Assembly: GCA_965200465.1 (NCBI GenBank)
Contig: OZ241358.1
Location: 1,178,001 to 1,242,000 of the forward strand
Direction of reading: 5' to 3'
Length of the DNA: 64,000 nucleotides
Source: Azophilus sp965200465
GTDB taxonomy: Bacteria; Pseudomonadota; Gammaproteobacteria; Pseudomonadales; Azotimanducaceae
Part shown: positions 48,811 to 58,194 of the stretch, in pieces
Numbering within the stretch: the stretch's first letter is position 1
Layout: every line of letters starts with the position of its first letter
The notes under the pieces: model-generated
What the model was told of the DNA's origin: nothing
The model's database searches: none
The model's input: the letters and a program-made list of their open reading frames with translations, nothing else
Made by a program: the position numbers and the translations under genes

Positions 48811-50204
48811 GCTCGGCAAATCTCCTCCAAGCATTCGGCAAGGCGCTGCAGGTCGGCGGCATCATGGAGTTCGGTCACGCAGTACAGGGCGCTCTGGCCC
48901 AGCTCCGGAAAGGCCGCGCTCAAATCCAGGCCGCCGAAAATGCCCCGGTCGAGCAACTGCCGGTTGATCTCATGCACACTCTTGCCCGCGGCATCGAAAT
49001 TGACCCGGAACTCCTTGAAAAATCCCGTGCTGGGGCAGACCGAAACCCCGGGAATCCGCCCAAGCAGAGAGGCGCCGCTATGCGCCTGCTGCACGATCAG
49101 TTCGCCCAGCTCTCGGAACCCCTCGGGGCCCAGCAGCGCCATGTAGGCGGCGCTGGCGATGGCCCACAGATAGGTGGAGTTGCCGGTCCAATCCTTGCCG
49201 GCTTCCCGGGAACCGTAGGAACTTTGATGCATCAGGGCCATGCCGAAGCCGCGCTCGCCATGGGTGGTTTCGCCGATGCTCAGCATCAGCGCCGGGCATT
49301 CGCCGGCGTAGCGCGGCTCGTCCCGGCTGGCGATGAACCCGCCGAGGCCGCCGCCGCAGTGCATGTGAATGCCCAGGGGCTGAATCGACCCCACGGCAAT
49401 ATCTGCCCCGTATTGCCCGGGCGGCATCAGCACCCCTAGGGATAGAGGGTCCAGGCCGACGATGGTTTCCGCGCCTCGATGCCGGGCGGCGTCGGCAATT
49501 TGCGCGGCCTGAGACTGAATTTGCCCCAGATAGGAGGGGTTTTCGAAATAGACCGCGGCACATCGATCGGACAGTTTCGCCTGCAGGTCGCGCAAGTCAA
49601 CCAGCCCGCTGGCCGGCTCCACCTCGAACTCCAAGATCTGAATGTGCGAGGCCATTTGCGGCGGTTCGCAATAGGTTGCGATGACCGCGCGCCGCTCCGG
49701 GTCCAAAAAGCGGGGGATGAGCACTTGGCTGCGCTCGGTCATTCGGGCGGCCATGCGAATGGCATGCCCCGCCGCGCAGCCCCAGCTGTAAACGGGCAGC
49801 GCCACCAAGTCCAGATCCAGCAGTTCGCCCAGCTGGCTGGCGAACTCGAACCAGGCTTGGTTTCTGCCCAAATCGGAAGAAGGGGTGCCCCAAACCGGGG
49901 TGAGAAATTCGCTGCGCCGGACGATTTCGTCGCAGACTGCGGGCACATGGTGGCGCCAGCAGCCGCCGCCTAGGAAGTTCAAGGCTTCTTCGCAGGAGGT
50001 GTTCCGCCCAAGCAGACCGAGCATGTGGCGGCGCAACTCGACCTCTGAACTCATGGCCGGCGGCAGTTGCAGCGGCTTCCGGCAGCGGTGGTCGTCGGGA
50101 ATCTGAATGAACAGCTCCTCGGCCGTCTCGACACCCAAAGCATCCAGCAGTTGCCGGCGCATGGCGGGGACCGAATTCGGCATGAAGGGGTGAGGACGCG
50201 GCAT
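48807..50204 (-). CDS. gcvPA: Glycine dehydrogenase (decarboxylating) subunit 1
   Basis: The 465-residue subunit 1 of the split P-protein. It shows FLGGGCWRHHVPAVCDEIV near the start, followed by EFLTPVWGTPSSDLGRNQAW, AVYFENPSYLGQIQSQAA in the middle and CGGGLGGFIASRDEPRYAG later, all standard positions for GcvPA. The active site forms at the interface with subunit 2, which follows with a 4-base overlap. The start ATG 50204 is 123 bases from the divergent AcoX-like kinase gene, an arrangement that may share control. Nothing resembling a glycine riboswitch was found in the gap. Confidence 0.95.
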   Translation of the reverse strand: MPRPHPFMPNSVPAMRRQLLDALGVETAEELFIQIPDDHRCRKPLQLPPAMSSEVELRRHMLGLLGRNTSCEEALNFLGGGCWRHHVPAVCDEIVRRSEFLTPVWGTPSSDLGRNQAWFEFASQLGELLDLDLVALPVYSWGCAAGHAIRMAARMTERSQVLIPRFLDPERRAVIATYCEPPQMASHIQILEFEVEPASGLVDLRDLQAKLSDRCAAVYFENPSYLGQIQSQAAQIADAARHRGAETIVGLDPLSLGVLMPPGQYGADIAVGSIQPLGIHMHCGGGLGGFIASRDEPRYAGECPALMLSIGETTHGERGFGMALMHQSSYGSREAGKDWTGNSTYLWAIASAAYMALLGPEGFRELGELIVQQAHSGASLLGRIPGVSVCPSTGFFKEFRVNFDAAGKSVHEINRQLLDRGIFGGLDLSAAFPELGQSALYCVTELHDAADLQRLAECLEEICRA

Positions 50205-50327
50205 GATCGCCTATGCCTCCCATGCTCGATTCAGGAAATTGCGCTGCTTCACTGGCGGGAATATATCATCGCCGCACCGCAATGGCACTCGCAATCAATG
50301 CCTTGGCCAAACGGGACGGGGTGGGCA

Positions 50328-51470
50328 ATGCAGACATATCGGCTCGGCTTGATCGTCAATCCCATTGCCGGCATGGGAGGCGCGGTGGGGCTCAAGGGCA
50401 CTGACCGGGAACTGGCGGAGAAGGCGCGAGCGCTCGGCGCCGCGCCCTTGGCCGGCTGCCGCGCCGCCGCCGCTCTGTCGCAGTTGGCCGACCTTGGCGA
50501 CCGGCTGCAAGTGCTCACCTGTTCCGGGACAATGGGTGCGGACGCCGCACAGGCGAACGGCTTGCCGGCACAGGTGGCGAGCATTGTGCAGGATGGTCCA
50601 ACCAGCGCCGCCGACACCCAGGCAGCGGCCCTGCGCATCCTCGATCGGCATCCAGATCTGCTGCTGTTTGCCGGCGGAGACGGCACGGCTCGGGATCTGC
50701 TCGAGGTGTTGGGCCAAAGGGTTCCCATGCTGGGCGTGCCCTGCGGCGTGAAGATGCATTCGGCGGCCTTTGCGGCTTCGCCTCGGGCCGCTGGGGAAGT
50801 GGTTCGCAGACACCTGCTGGCCGCCGACCGCGGGGCCCTGCTGCGGGATGCGGAAATTCTGGACCGGGAAGCCTCCTCCGCAACGCAAAACAGGCTGTCG
50901 CCCAAACTGTACGGCATGGTGCGGACCCCCTGCCTGTCCTTGCTGGTGCCGGGCGCCAAGTCTTCCAGCAGGCCGAGCGAGCAAGCAGCCTTGCAGAGCG
51001 CCGTGTGCAGGGCGGTGAAGTTGGCTGGCGACAAGCGCATCACGCTCATCGGTCCCGGCTCGACCATGCAGCGGGTAAAGCGGGGGCTCGGCTTTGCAGG
51101 CGCGCTTTTGGGCGTGGATGCCGCAGCGGAGGGACGCTGCTTGGCCGAAGACCTCGGCGAACGGGATATTCTCGGCTTGCTGCGCGGTCGGCCGGCGCGC
51201 ATTCTGCTCAGCGTGGTCGGCGGCCAGGGATTCCTGTTCGGACGGGGCAATCAGCAGTTCAGCCCAAAGGTCATCCGGGCCGTGGGCCTGGATCAGATCT
51301 TTGTGGTGGCCTCCCTGGAAAAACTGGCGGCGCTGCCGGAGCAATGCCTGCTGGTCGATACCGGAGACGAGCGGCTGGACGATCAGTTGGCGGGCTTTAG
51401 GGAAGTAATCGTGAGCGGCGGTCGAACGGTGCTCATGCCGGTGCGCAACGCCGGACGACAAGCGCCGTGA
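50328..51470 (+). CDS. ATP-NAD kinase/AcoX-like family protein
   Basis: From ATG 50328, preceded by a G-rich GGGACGGGGTGGG, the product has 380 residues. It matches COG3199-type proteins: RLGLIVNPIAGMGGAVGLKG at the start, LLLFAGGDGTARDLLEVLG (the GGDGT nucleotide motif, about residues 110-128) and ITLIGPGSTMQRVKRGLG later. AcoX of acetoin operons belongs here, but there are no acetoin dehydrogenase genes. The gene overlaps the next methyltransferase gene (stop TGA inside GTGA). Members are thought to phosphorylate a small metabolite or NAD; the substrate is unknown. Confidence 0.85.
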   Translation: MQTYRLGLIVNPIAGMGGAVGLKGTDRELAEKARALGAAPLAGCRAAAALSQLADLGDRLQVLTCSGTMGADAAQANGLPAQVASIVQDGPTSAADTQAAALRILDRHPDLLLFAGGDGTARDLLEVLGQRVPMLGVPCGVKMHSAAFAASPRAAGEVVRRHLLAADRGALLRDAEILDREASSATQNRLSPKLYGMVRTPCLSLLVPGAKSSSRPSEQAALQSAVCRAVKLAGDKRITLIGPGSTMQRVKRGLGFAGALLGVDAAAEGRCLAEDLGERDILGLLRGRPARILLSVVGGQGFLFGRGNQQFSPKVIRAVGLDQIFVVASLEKLAALPEQCLLVDTGDERLDDQLAGFREVIVSGGRTVLMPVRNAGRQAP

Positions 51471-52435
51471 CCAAGGCGTCGCCGCGAGCCGGTCGGGGCT
51501 GGACCCATTACTGGCGGGAGGGCTGGGCGGCCTCCTGCGCCCCGGACAGCAAACGCGCGGCCCGGGAAATCCGCGAACGCTGGATGCAATGGTTCGCCGA
51601 GCTGCCGGACGGCAGCCGTGTGCTGGATCTGGGCACGGGCAACGGCATCCTGCTGGCCCATGCGGTGGCGGCGGCTCAGCAGCAAGGCAAGCGCTTTTAT
51701 CTGACCGGCGTGGATTTGGCGGACATCGATCCGGTGCGCTGGCTGTCCAGCCTTCCCCCGGGGCTGCGCCGGGCGCGGTTTCTCGGCGGCGTGGCCGCGG
51801 AGCAGCTGCCGCTGGCCGCCGGAGAGTTCGATGCGGCGGTGTCTCAGTACGGCTTGGAATACGCGGCTCTGGAGCCAGCCTTGGCGGAGGTCGAGCGGAT
51901 CCTCGCGCCGGGCGGGAAGCTGTTCTGGCTGGCCCATGCCGAAGACAGTTCCGTGGTGCGGCAGAACCGCAGCCAAGGTGAGCAGGCGGCCTACTTGCTG
52001 GCGCCGGGCAGCCCGCTGCATGCCATGCGGCGGTTCGTGGCCGAACGGCGCAGGGGCAGGGTGCCGAAGCGCACCGCCAAGGAGTTGGCTGCTGCGCTGG
52101 CCAAGGCCGAGCAATACTGCAACGACCGCCCGTCGGCCGCGGTGGTGCGTGAAGTCTGCACCGTCATCGCCGAAACGGCCCAGCGCTGGCAGGCATACCG
52201 CTTGGAGGACTTGGACCGCATGCTGAGCGACAGCCGCGCCCGGCTCCAGGCGCATCGCCAGAGAATGAGCGATCTGGCGGCGGCCGTCCTGTCGCCCGTG
52301 CGGCTTGCAGCGGTTCGCCGCCGCTTGCAGCCGCCGGCTTGGCAAGAGGCGTCCATGGCGGAATTGCGGGTCGGCGCCTCCGCCAGCTCGGTGGGCCTGC
52401 TCATCGCCGCCCAACGTGCCTTCCCGCCTAGCTGA
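51467..52435 (+). CDS. Class I SAM-dependent methyltransferase
   Basis: A 322-residue protein with GTG start overlapping the kinase stop. Motif I is SRVLDLGTGNGILLAHAV (about residues 48-65), with the acidic motif II in LTGVDLADID and motif IV/post-I region GEFDAAVSQYGLEYAAL. The C-terminal 120 residues are helical with many Arg and Ala (VVREVCTVIAETAQRWQAYR) and lie outside the Rossmann core. The acceptor is unknown. Coupled translation with the AcoX-like gene and the divergent glycine decarboxylase genes suggest a common pathway, but this is only context. Confidence 0.85.
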   Translation: MTKASPRAGRGWTHYWREGWAASCAPDSKRAAREIRERWMQWFAELPDGSRVLDLGTGNGILLAHAVAAAQQQGKRFYLTGVDLADIDPVRWLSSLPPGLRRARFLGGVAAEQLPLAAGEFDAAVSQYGLEYAALEPALAEVERILAPGGKLFWLAHAEDSSVVRQNRSQGEQAAYLLAPGSPLHAMRRFVAERRRGRVPKRTAKELAAALAKAEQYCNDRPSAAVVREVCTVIAETAQRWQAYRLEDLDRMLSDSRARLQAHRQRMSDLAAAVLSPVRLAAVRRRLQPPAWQEASMAELRVGASASSVGLLIAAQRAFPPS

Positions 52436-52453
52436 CCGGGCCATCCTTCGGCC

Positions 52454-52477
52454 TTGGCCGGCGCCGCGCCCGGCCAA
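52454..52477. terminator. Possible bidirectional hairpin terminator
   Basis: TTGGCCGG (52454-52461) and CCGGCCAA (52470-52477) form a perfect 8-bp stem with an 8-base loop between two convergent genes. There is no strong T-run behind it, so termination efficiency is uncertain. Confidence 0.4.
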
Positions 52478-52569
52478 TCTGCCGTGCTTCGTAAATACAG
52501 CAGAAACGCCATGCAGATTATTGAAATTAAAGCATTTTTTGGAACGGTTCGTTTGACTGAATATGCCGG

Positions 52570-53685
52570 CTAGCCTGGGCGGCGTCTCAGAAAGAACGCA
52601 TAGGATTCCGGCAGGATCGCATGCGGATCCGGGTGGTCCAGGGCTTGCGCGGCGTGGAAGACGAAGTTTGGATCGTCCAGCAGTTGCCGGCCGATGGCGA
52701 CCAGATCCGCGCTGCCGGAAGCGATCGCCGCGTTCGCCTGACGCGGCTCGATGATCAGCCCCACGGCCATGGTCGGGATGCCGGCGCCTTGGCGAATGGC
52801 CTTGGCGTAGGGCACCAAGTAGCCCGGAGACTGCTCCCGGAGCGCACGCCCGGACGGGCCGACGATGCCCCCGGAGGAGCAGTCGATCAGATCCACGCCC
52901 TTGGCCTGCAGGGCCTTCGCCAAGGCCACCGAATCCTCAATGGTCGCACCTTCGGGGAATCCGTCCACGGCGGAAGTGCGGAACAGCAGCGGCATGGAAT
53001 CCGGCAGAACCGAGCGCACCGCCTCCGCCACGGCCAAGGGAAAGCGCATGCGGTCGCGCAGTTCCGGCCCGCCCCAACGGTCCTCCCGCTGATTGGACAG
53101 CGGCGAAAAGAAGCTGTTCAGCAAATAACCATGAGCGCCGTGAATTTCGATGAAGTCAAAGCCGGCTTGCAGGGCGCGGCGCGCCGCCAAGACGAAGGCT
53201 TCGATCATGCGCTGAATTTCCGCCTCTCTCATGGCCTTGGGCGCGGGCCAGCCCGGGGCCATGGCGATGGCGCTGGGCGCGATGGTTTCCCATGCCTGAT
53301 CGGGTGCGCATTGCGCCAGCGGGGCGGCCCCGTCCAAGGGCGCCGCGGCGCTGCCCTTGCGCCCGGAGTGGCCGATCTGAATGCCTGCTGGAATCCCTTG
53401 GCGGTGGTAGATGGCGGCGATCTTGGCAAGCCCTTTGATGTGGCTGTCCAAATAGATGCCCAAGCACTTGGGCGTGATGCGTCCTTTGCGGGTGACCGCG
53501 GTGGCTTCGACGCTGGCCGCGCCCACCCCCGCCAGAGAAAACCGCCCGTGGTGCGCGAAATGCCAATCCACGACATGGCCATCTTCCGCGCAGTACTGGC
53601 ACATGGGCGTGACGAACACCCGATTGCGGAACTCCAGGCCGCGCAGGCGGAAGGGCCGGAACAGCGCCGGCAGGGATGCGTCCAA
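52570..53685 (-). CDS. Old yellow enzyme-type NADH:flavin oxidoreductase (YqjM-like)
   Basis: A 371-residue FMN TIM-barrel enzyme, TTG start at 53685, eight bases after the DapA-family gene. Class II OYE features are visible: the cysteine that tunes the flavin in VTPMCQYCAEDG (C29), the IQIGHSGRKGS loop for FMN and substrate histidine, DFIEIHGAHGYLLNSFFSPL with NQREDRWGG, and the phosphate loop VGLIIEPRQANAAI. It likely reduces an activated C=C bond or demethylates/oxidises a related amine. A relative of the stachydrine and carnitine-type demethylating flavoenzymes is possible. The substrate cannot be named. Confidence 0.88.
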   Translation of the reverse strand: MDASLPALFRPFRLRGLEFRNRVFVTPMCQYCAEDGHVVDWHFAHHGRFSLAGVGAASVEATAVTRKGRITPKCLGIYLDSHIKGLAKIAAIYHRQGIPAGIQIGHSGRKGSAAAPLDGAAPLAQCAPDQAWETIAPSAIAMAPGWPAPKAMREAEIQRMIEAFVLAARRALQAGFDFIEIHGAHGYLLNSFFSPLSNQREDRWGGPELRDRMRFPLAVAEAVRSVLPDSMPLLFRTSAVDGFPEGATIEDSVALAKALQAKGVDLIDCSSGGIVGPSGRALREQSPGYLVPYAKAIRQGAGIPTMAVGLIIEPRQANAAIASGSADLVAIGRQLLDDPNFVFHAAQALDHPDPHAILPESYAFFLRRRPG

Positions 53686-53692
53686 GGCGAGT

Positions 53693-54673
53693 TCAGCCAG
53701 CCGCTTGCCCGACTTTAATCTCCGGCTCCTTGCGGTCGGCGATGGGCGGCAGGCTGTGGGCTAGGGCTTCCACTTCGCGCATCAGGGGAACCAGCTTGCG
53801 CATCCGCTCAGCCCCCTCCTGCCCAAGCTGATCGAAGCGGGTGAGGGGAGGGCGCACCTCGCCCATGGGATAGCCGGCCGCCGCCGCTAGAGCCTTGGAA
53901 TAGCATTGATGGCCGTAGGCGGGATGGCCTTCGGCGATCACCTTGTCCATCGCCTCGGCCAGTTGCTGAATGCGCTTCGCCTCCTCGATGCGGCCGGCAT
54001 CCAGCAGATCCCAAAGCCTTGACGTCGAATAGGGGATGTAGTTGCCGAAAGGGTTGACATAGCCGACGGCGCCCAGCAGATGGCTTTCCACGGGTCGCTC
54101 TCCGGCGAACACATGCATTGCGCCTTCGGTTTCCTCCAGGATGTCGAACACCCGGCCCACGTCCATGCTGGCCTCCTTGATGTAGCGGACGTTGTCGAAG
54201 GCCGCGGTCAGGCGGGCAACCAGCTTGGCGGACATGTCCACGTTGGAGGTGAACGGATTGTTGTACAGCATGATCGGCAGCGAGACCGCTTCCGAGATGG
54301 CCCGGTAGTACTCGAATATCTCGTCCTCCGTGGGCGTGTAGTAATAGGGGGGAAGGATCATCAGGCCGTCGGCGCCCAGGTCTTGCGCCTCGCGGCTGTG
54401 GCGGACCGCCTTGGGGGTGTGGGCGTTCATGGCGCCCACCAGCACATCCATCCGCCCTTGGACGTGCTCCACCGTGGCGCCGACCAGGGTGCGGCGCTCC
54501 TGATCGCTGACGGTCAGGAATTCTCCGGTGGTGCCCAGAATGATGATGCCGGGAACCTCGCAGGCCAGCTGCCAGTCGAGAAACCGCTTCAGGGAATCGA
54601 CGCATATCCGGGCGCCGTCCTCCGTAAAAGGCGTGACCGCCACCGTGTGGCTGCCATGAAACTGCGCATTCAT
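53693..54673 (-). CDS. DapA-family (dihydrodipicolinate synthase/N-acetylneuraminate lyase) aldolase
   Basis: From ATG 54673, preceded by GGGAGGGCGG, the enzyme has 326 residues. The Schiff-base lysine is K166 in VRYIKEASM, the proton-shuttling tyrosine Y137 in IMLYNNPF and the carboxylate-binding loop ILGTTGEF (GTTGE, residues 47-51). Such enzymes cleave or deaminate 2-keto acids. Beside a D-amino-acid-oxidase-like FAD enzyme and an amino acid importer, the best-known parallel is pyrroline-hydroxycarboxylate deaminase of hydroxyproline breakdown, but true DapA or other lyase activity is equally open. It is followed by the flavoenzyme gene. Confidence 0.88.
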   Translation of the reverse strand: MNAQFHGSHTVAVTPFTEDGARICVDSLKRFLDWQLACEVPGIIILGTTGEFLTVSDQERRTLVGATVEHVQGRMDVLVGAMNAHTPKAVRHSREAQDLGADGLMILPPYYYTPTEDEIFEYYRAISEAVSLPIMLYNNPFTSNVDMSAKLVARLTAAFDNVRYIKEASMDVGRVFDILEETEGAMHVFAGERPVESHLLGAVGYVNPFGNYIPYSTSRLWDLLDAGRIEEAKRIQQLAEAMDKVIAEGHPAYGHQCYSKALAAAAGYPMGEVRPPLTRFDQLGQEGAERMRKLVPLMREVEALAHSLPPIADRKEPEIKVGQAAG

Positions 54674-54831
54674 TCGTCCGCCCTCCCGTGCCGCCAAGCG
54701 CTTGCCGATGCCGTTGGGATTCGGCGCCGATGGCGCCCTTGCTGTCGCCGTCGGCCCGATGCGCCTTGAACCTTAGCACAGAGCGCGAAAAGCAATCCAG
54801 TTCGGCGAGGGCTTGCGCAGGGGCATGGGCC

Positions 54832-56046
54832 ATGGCGGTTGACGGGGCTTTTTGGATGGGAATAGCATCGCCGAAGGCAGGGAAGGCGGCGCGGTTCGGC
54901 ACGGGGCGGACAGGCGGATTGTTCGACGCGATCATCATCGGGGGCGGCATCGCCGGTTGCAGCACGGCTTATTTTTTGGCTGCGGACGGGGCGCAGGCGG
55001 CTGTCTTGGAGCAGTTCGAGCCCGGGTCCCTGGCTTCGAGCGCCAATGCCGGCAGCCTGCATGTCCAGATTCAGCCCGAACCTTTCCATGCGTTTGGCGA
55101 GGCTTGGGCGCGGGCGTTCGCGCCGGCCTTGCCGTTCTATGCCGAGTCCCTGTCACTCTGGCGGCAAACCGAAACTGCGCTGGGCGAAGATTTTCAGATC
55201 GTCCAAAACGGCGGGCTGCTGATTGCCGAAAGCGACGCGGATATGCGCTTCATCGAGGCCAAGATGCGCATCGAACGTGCGGCCGGCTTGGAGATGGCGC
55301 TGCTGTCCGCGGCGGATTTGCGCGACCGGGCGCCCTGGATCGCGGATTCCGCTGTCGGCGGCGCCTTCTGTCCCGTGGAAGGCCAAGCCAATCCGCTGAT
55401 CGCCGCGCAGTCCTTCGCCGCCGCCGCCGCCGCCTTGGGCGCTCGGATCGAGTCGGGCTGTCAGGTGCGGGCCATTCGTCGCAGCAAGGCTGGCTATGAG
55501 GCCGAGACCAGCAAGGGGCGGTTTCGGGCGGCGCGGCTGGTGAACGCGGCCGGAGCGGATGCGCCGCGCATCGCCAAGCTGCTCGGCAGCGCTTTGCCGC
55601 TGGAATCCTTTCCCTTGCAGCTGATCGTCACCGAACCCGCCGAGCCGTTGCTGGACCAGCTGATCTATTCCGCCGCCGACCCTCTGACCTTGAAGCAGAC
55701 CAAGATCGGCAGCGTCCTGATCGGGGGCGGCTGGCCCGGGTGGCTGGATGGCCGCGGCCACGCCCAGGTTGCCGCGCGCTCCCTGCTGGGCAATCTGCGC
55801 GCCGCCGGCCGGCTGGTTCCGGCTCTGCAGCCGCTGCGCATGATCCGCGCCTGGGCGGCGCAAGCGGCGGGCAATCGCAGCTGGCTGCCGATGCTTGGGG
55901 AACTGCCCGGCGTTCCGGGATGCTTCGTCAACTGCGTGCCTTGGATGGGGTTCAGCGGAGCGCCGGCCGCCAGCCGCATCGTCGCCAGCCTCGTGCAGGG
56001 GCGAACTCCGCCGATGGATTTCGATGTCTCCTGCTTCGCCCCTTGA
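54832..56046 (+). CDS. FAD-dependent amine/amino acid oxidoreductase (DAO family)
   Basis: The start is uncertain: ATG 54832 (404 residues) is used here, with ATG 54856 and TTG 54919 as alternatives; the last puts FDAIIIGGG right at the N-terminus as in most relatives. Dinucleotide-binding motif DAIIIGGGIAGCSTAYFLA is intact, as are the AGSLHVQIQPEPFHAFGE substrate-region start and the C-terminal FVNCVPWMGFSGAPAASR loop (the G-x-S/G FAD contact). It resembles D-amino acid dehydrogenase, sarcosine oxidase and hydroxyproline dehydrogenase. It is divergent from the DapA-family gene and convergent with the amino acid ABC operon. Confidence 0.87.
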   Translation: MAVDGAFWMGIASPKAGKAARFGTGRTGGLFDAIIIGGGIAGCSTAYFLAADGAQAAVLEQFEPGSLASSANAGSLHVQIQPEPFHAFGEAWARAFAPALPFYAESLSLWRQTETALGEDFQIVQNGGLLIAESDADMRFIEAKMRIERAAGLEMALLSAADLRDRAPWIADSAVGGAFCPVEGQANPLIAAQSFAAAAAALGARIESGCQVRAIRRSKAGYEAETSKGRFRAARLVNAAGADAPRIAKLLGSALPLESFPLQLIVTEPAEPLLDQLIYSAADPLTLKQTKIGSVLIGGGWPGWLDGRGHAQVAARSLLGNLRAAGRLVPALQPLRMIRAWAAQAAGNRSWLPMLGELPGVPGCFVNCVPWMGFSGAPAASRIVASLVQGRTPPMDFDVSCFAP

Positions 56047-56069
56047 ACAGGCGGAATCGCCGCCGCCAG

Positions 56070-56807
56070 TCAGTGCTTCAGGATGGAGGCGACGAACTCC
56101 CGAGTGCGGGCCTGCCGGGGCCGGTCGAAAATCCGCTCCGGCGGGCCGATTTCGACGATGCTCCCCTGGTCCATGACCGCCACCTGGGTGGAAACCTCCC
56201 GCACGAAGGCCATCTCGTGGGAGACGATGAGCATGGTGATGCCTTCTCCGGTCAGGGTGCGGATGGTTGCAAGCACCTCGCTTACGCGCTCAGGGTCCAG
56301 GGCGGCGGTCACTTCGTCCAGCAGCAGGATTTCCGGGTGGGTGGCCAGGGCCCGGGCGATGGCCACCCGCTGCTGCTGCCCGCCGGAAAGCTCCTCGGGA
56401 TAGGCGTCGCGCTTGTCCGTCATGCCCACTTTTTCCAGCAGCGCCAGCGCCTCCCGCTCCGCTTCCCGGCGCGAGCGCTTCTTCACCTTGATCGGCGCCA
56501 AGGTCAGGTTGCGCAGCGTCGTCATGTTCTGAAACAGGTTGTACTCCTGAAAGACGATGGACATCCGATTGCGCAGCGCCCGCAGGCTCTTGCGGCTGCG
56601 GTAATCGACCCGTTCGCCGGCGATCAGCACCTCGCCTTGGCTGGCGGGCGTCAATCCGATCAGCGCCCGCAGCAGGGTGCTCTTGCCGGAGCCGGACGGG
56701 CCGATCAGGCCGATCACCTCGCCCTGGTCCGCGGCTAGGCTTACTTCCCGCAGCACCTCGCTGGCGCCGTAGGCGCTGCACAGATTGCGAATTTCAAGAT
56801 GCGGCAA
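56070..56807 (-). CDS. Polar amino acid ABC transporter ATP-binding protein
   Basis: A 245-residue ATPase of the GlnQ/HisP/ArtP type, TTG start at 56807 overlapping the permease gene by 14 bases. Walker A is GLIGPSGSGKSTLLRALIGL, the Q-loop is in VFQEYNLFQNMTTLRNL (the amino-acid-importer N-L-F-x-H/N-M-T pattern), the signature is LSGGQQQRVAIARALATHP and Walker B EILLLDEVTAALDPE, with H-loop VSHEMAFVREV. It powers import through the two following permeases and the binding protein encoded upstream in the operon. Confidence 0.95.
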   Translation of the reverse strand: MPHLEIRNLCSAYGASEVLREVSLAADQGEVIGLIGPSGSGKSTLLRALIGLTPASQGEVLIAGERVDYRSRKSLRALRNRMSIVFQEYNLFQNMTTLRNLTLAPIKVKKRSRREAEREALALLEKVGMTDKRDAYPEELSGGQQQRVAIARALATHPEILLLDEVTAALDPERVSEVLATIRTLTGEGITMLIVSHEMAFVREVSTQVAVMDQGSIVEIGPPERIFDRPRQARTREFVASILKH

Positions 56808-57474
56808 GGCGCTTCTCCAGCCAGGCCGCGGCGCGGCTCAAGGGATAGGACAGCAAAAAATAGCAGATCAGCACGGCGCCGAACCCCAGCACCGGCGAGA
56901 AGCCCCGGTTCACCAGCATCTTGCCGGCGAAGGTCAGTTCGATCACGCCTAGCTGGGAGGCCAGGGAAGTGTCCTTGACGAACATGACCGCGAAGGCTGC
57001 GGCTGGCGGCAGGATGACTTTCCAGGATTGCGGCAGCACCACCAGAATCAGGGTTTGCAGGAAGCCCAGGTTGAGCGCCCGGGCGCCCTCGAGCTGCCGG
57101 GCCGAGACCGATTCCAGCCCGGCGCGGACGATTTCCGAGAGAAACGCGGTGGACAGCAGGCATACGGAAACCGTGGCGATGCCCAGCAGCGACGTGCCCG
57201 GCATCAGGGGTTCGATGACGAACATCACGATGAACAGGATGACCAGAAAGGGAATGCGCCGGAAGGTCTCGACGTATGCGATGGCCGCCGCCCGCAGCGG
57301 CAGCAGCAGGGCCGAGCGGGAGCGGCGCAGCACCGCCAGAAGCAGGCCGAAGGCGAAGCCCAGGGAGCAGCCGATTAGGGTCATCGCCAAAGTGCGGCCC
57401 ATGGCCTCCAGCAAAAAGATCAGGTTGTAGCGGTTGAAGAAGGCGGGGGCCTGTTCCAGCAGCGCATCGAGCAT
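56794..57474 (-). CDS. Amino acid ABC transporter permease (second)
   Basis: A 226-residue inner-membrane permease of the HisM/GlnP type with about five helices, for example LIFLLEAMGRTLAMTLIGCS and LSTAFLSEIVRAGLESVSAR, the second being the family signature with the EAA-loop start E-I-V-R-A-G. The EAA loop continues as QLEGARALNLGFLQTLILVV. ATG 57474 overlaps the preceding permease stop as ATGA. Forms a heterodimer with the other permease. Confidence 0.93.
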   Translation of the reverse strand: MLDALLEQAPAFFNRYNLIFLLEAMGRTLAMTLIGCSLGFAFGLLLAVLRRSRSALLLPLRAAAIAYVETFRRIPFLVILFIVMFVIEPLMPGTSLLGIATVSVCLLSTAFLSEIVRAGLESVSARQLEGARALNLGFLQTLILVVLPQSWKVILPPAAAFAVMFVKDTSLASQLGVIELTFAGKMLVNRGFSPVLGFGAVLICYFLLSYPLSRAAAWLEKRLAAS

Positions 57475-58148
57475 CAGAACACCTTGGCCTTGACTCGGAA
57501 CAGCCAGCGCCCCACTAGGGCGAGAAAGGCGCTGGCGAAGACCGTGAGCAGCACGTAGATTCCCGCCACCAGGGTGAAGGTCTCGATGCTGCGCAAGTTC
57601 GCCGTGCTGATGTTGATGGCCCGGCCAGTCAGTTCCTCCACGCCGAACAGCGCCGCCAGGGAACTGCCGAGCACCAGCCAGATGAAGAAGTTCGACAGGG
57701 GCGCATAGACGGTCTTCGCCGTGTGCGGCAGCATCACGCAGCGCACTTGCTGCCAGCGCGACAGGCCCAGGGCGACGGCCGCCTCCATCTCGGAACGGCG
57801 CACGGAGACGATGCCGGCGCGCAGAATTTCCGTCAGATAGGCGCCGGCGTTCAGCGTCAGGCCGATCAGCACGGCGGTCATGGCGCCGAGCAGGATGCCG
57901 GCATCGGGCAGCGCGTAGTAGAGCAGGAATATCTGCACCAGCGCCGGGGTGTTGGTCAGCGCGGTGACGTAGGAGGAAGCCGTCTTGCGGGCGGCCGGCC
58001 CCCCGTACACCTTGGCCAGGGCGCCGAGAACGCCGATCAGGGCGCCGCCCCAGAAGGAGACGAAGGCGATCTGCAAGGTGACCAGGGCGCCGCCGAGCAA
58101 GTAGGGCAGCTGATCGATGACCGGGGCGAACTGAAAGCTGTAGTCCAT
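57474..58148 (-). CDS. Amino acid ABC transporter permease (first)
   Basis: A 224-residue permease of the same type, starting MDYSFQF. Helices include IDQLPYLLGGALVTLQIAFV at the N-terminus, the typical LTNTPALVQIFLLYYALPD stretch and the signature LNAGAYLTEILRAGIVSVRR. The EAA-type loop is EMEAAVALGLSRWQQVRCVM. It lies between the binding-protein gene (46 bases upstream) and its partner permease. Confidence 0.93.
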   Translation of the reverse strand: MDYSFQFAPVIDQLPYLLGGALVTLQIAFVSFWGGALIGVLGALAKVYGGPAARKTASSYVTALTNTPALVQIFLLYYALPDAGILLGAMTAVLIGLTLNAGAYLTEILRAGIVSVRRSEMEAAVALGLSRWQQVRCVMLPHTAKTVYAPLSNFFIWLVLGSSLAALFGVEELTGRAINISTANLRSIETFTLVAGIYVLLTVFASAFLALVGRWLFRVKAKVF

Positions 58149-58194
58149 CGCAAACCCTAGGGCCGGACGGCGGGGAGGGGCTGGGCGCGGGCGA

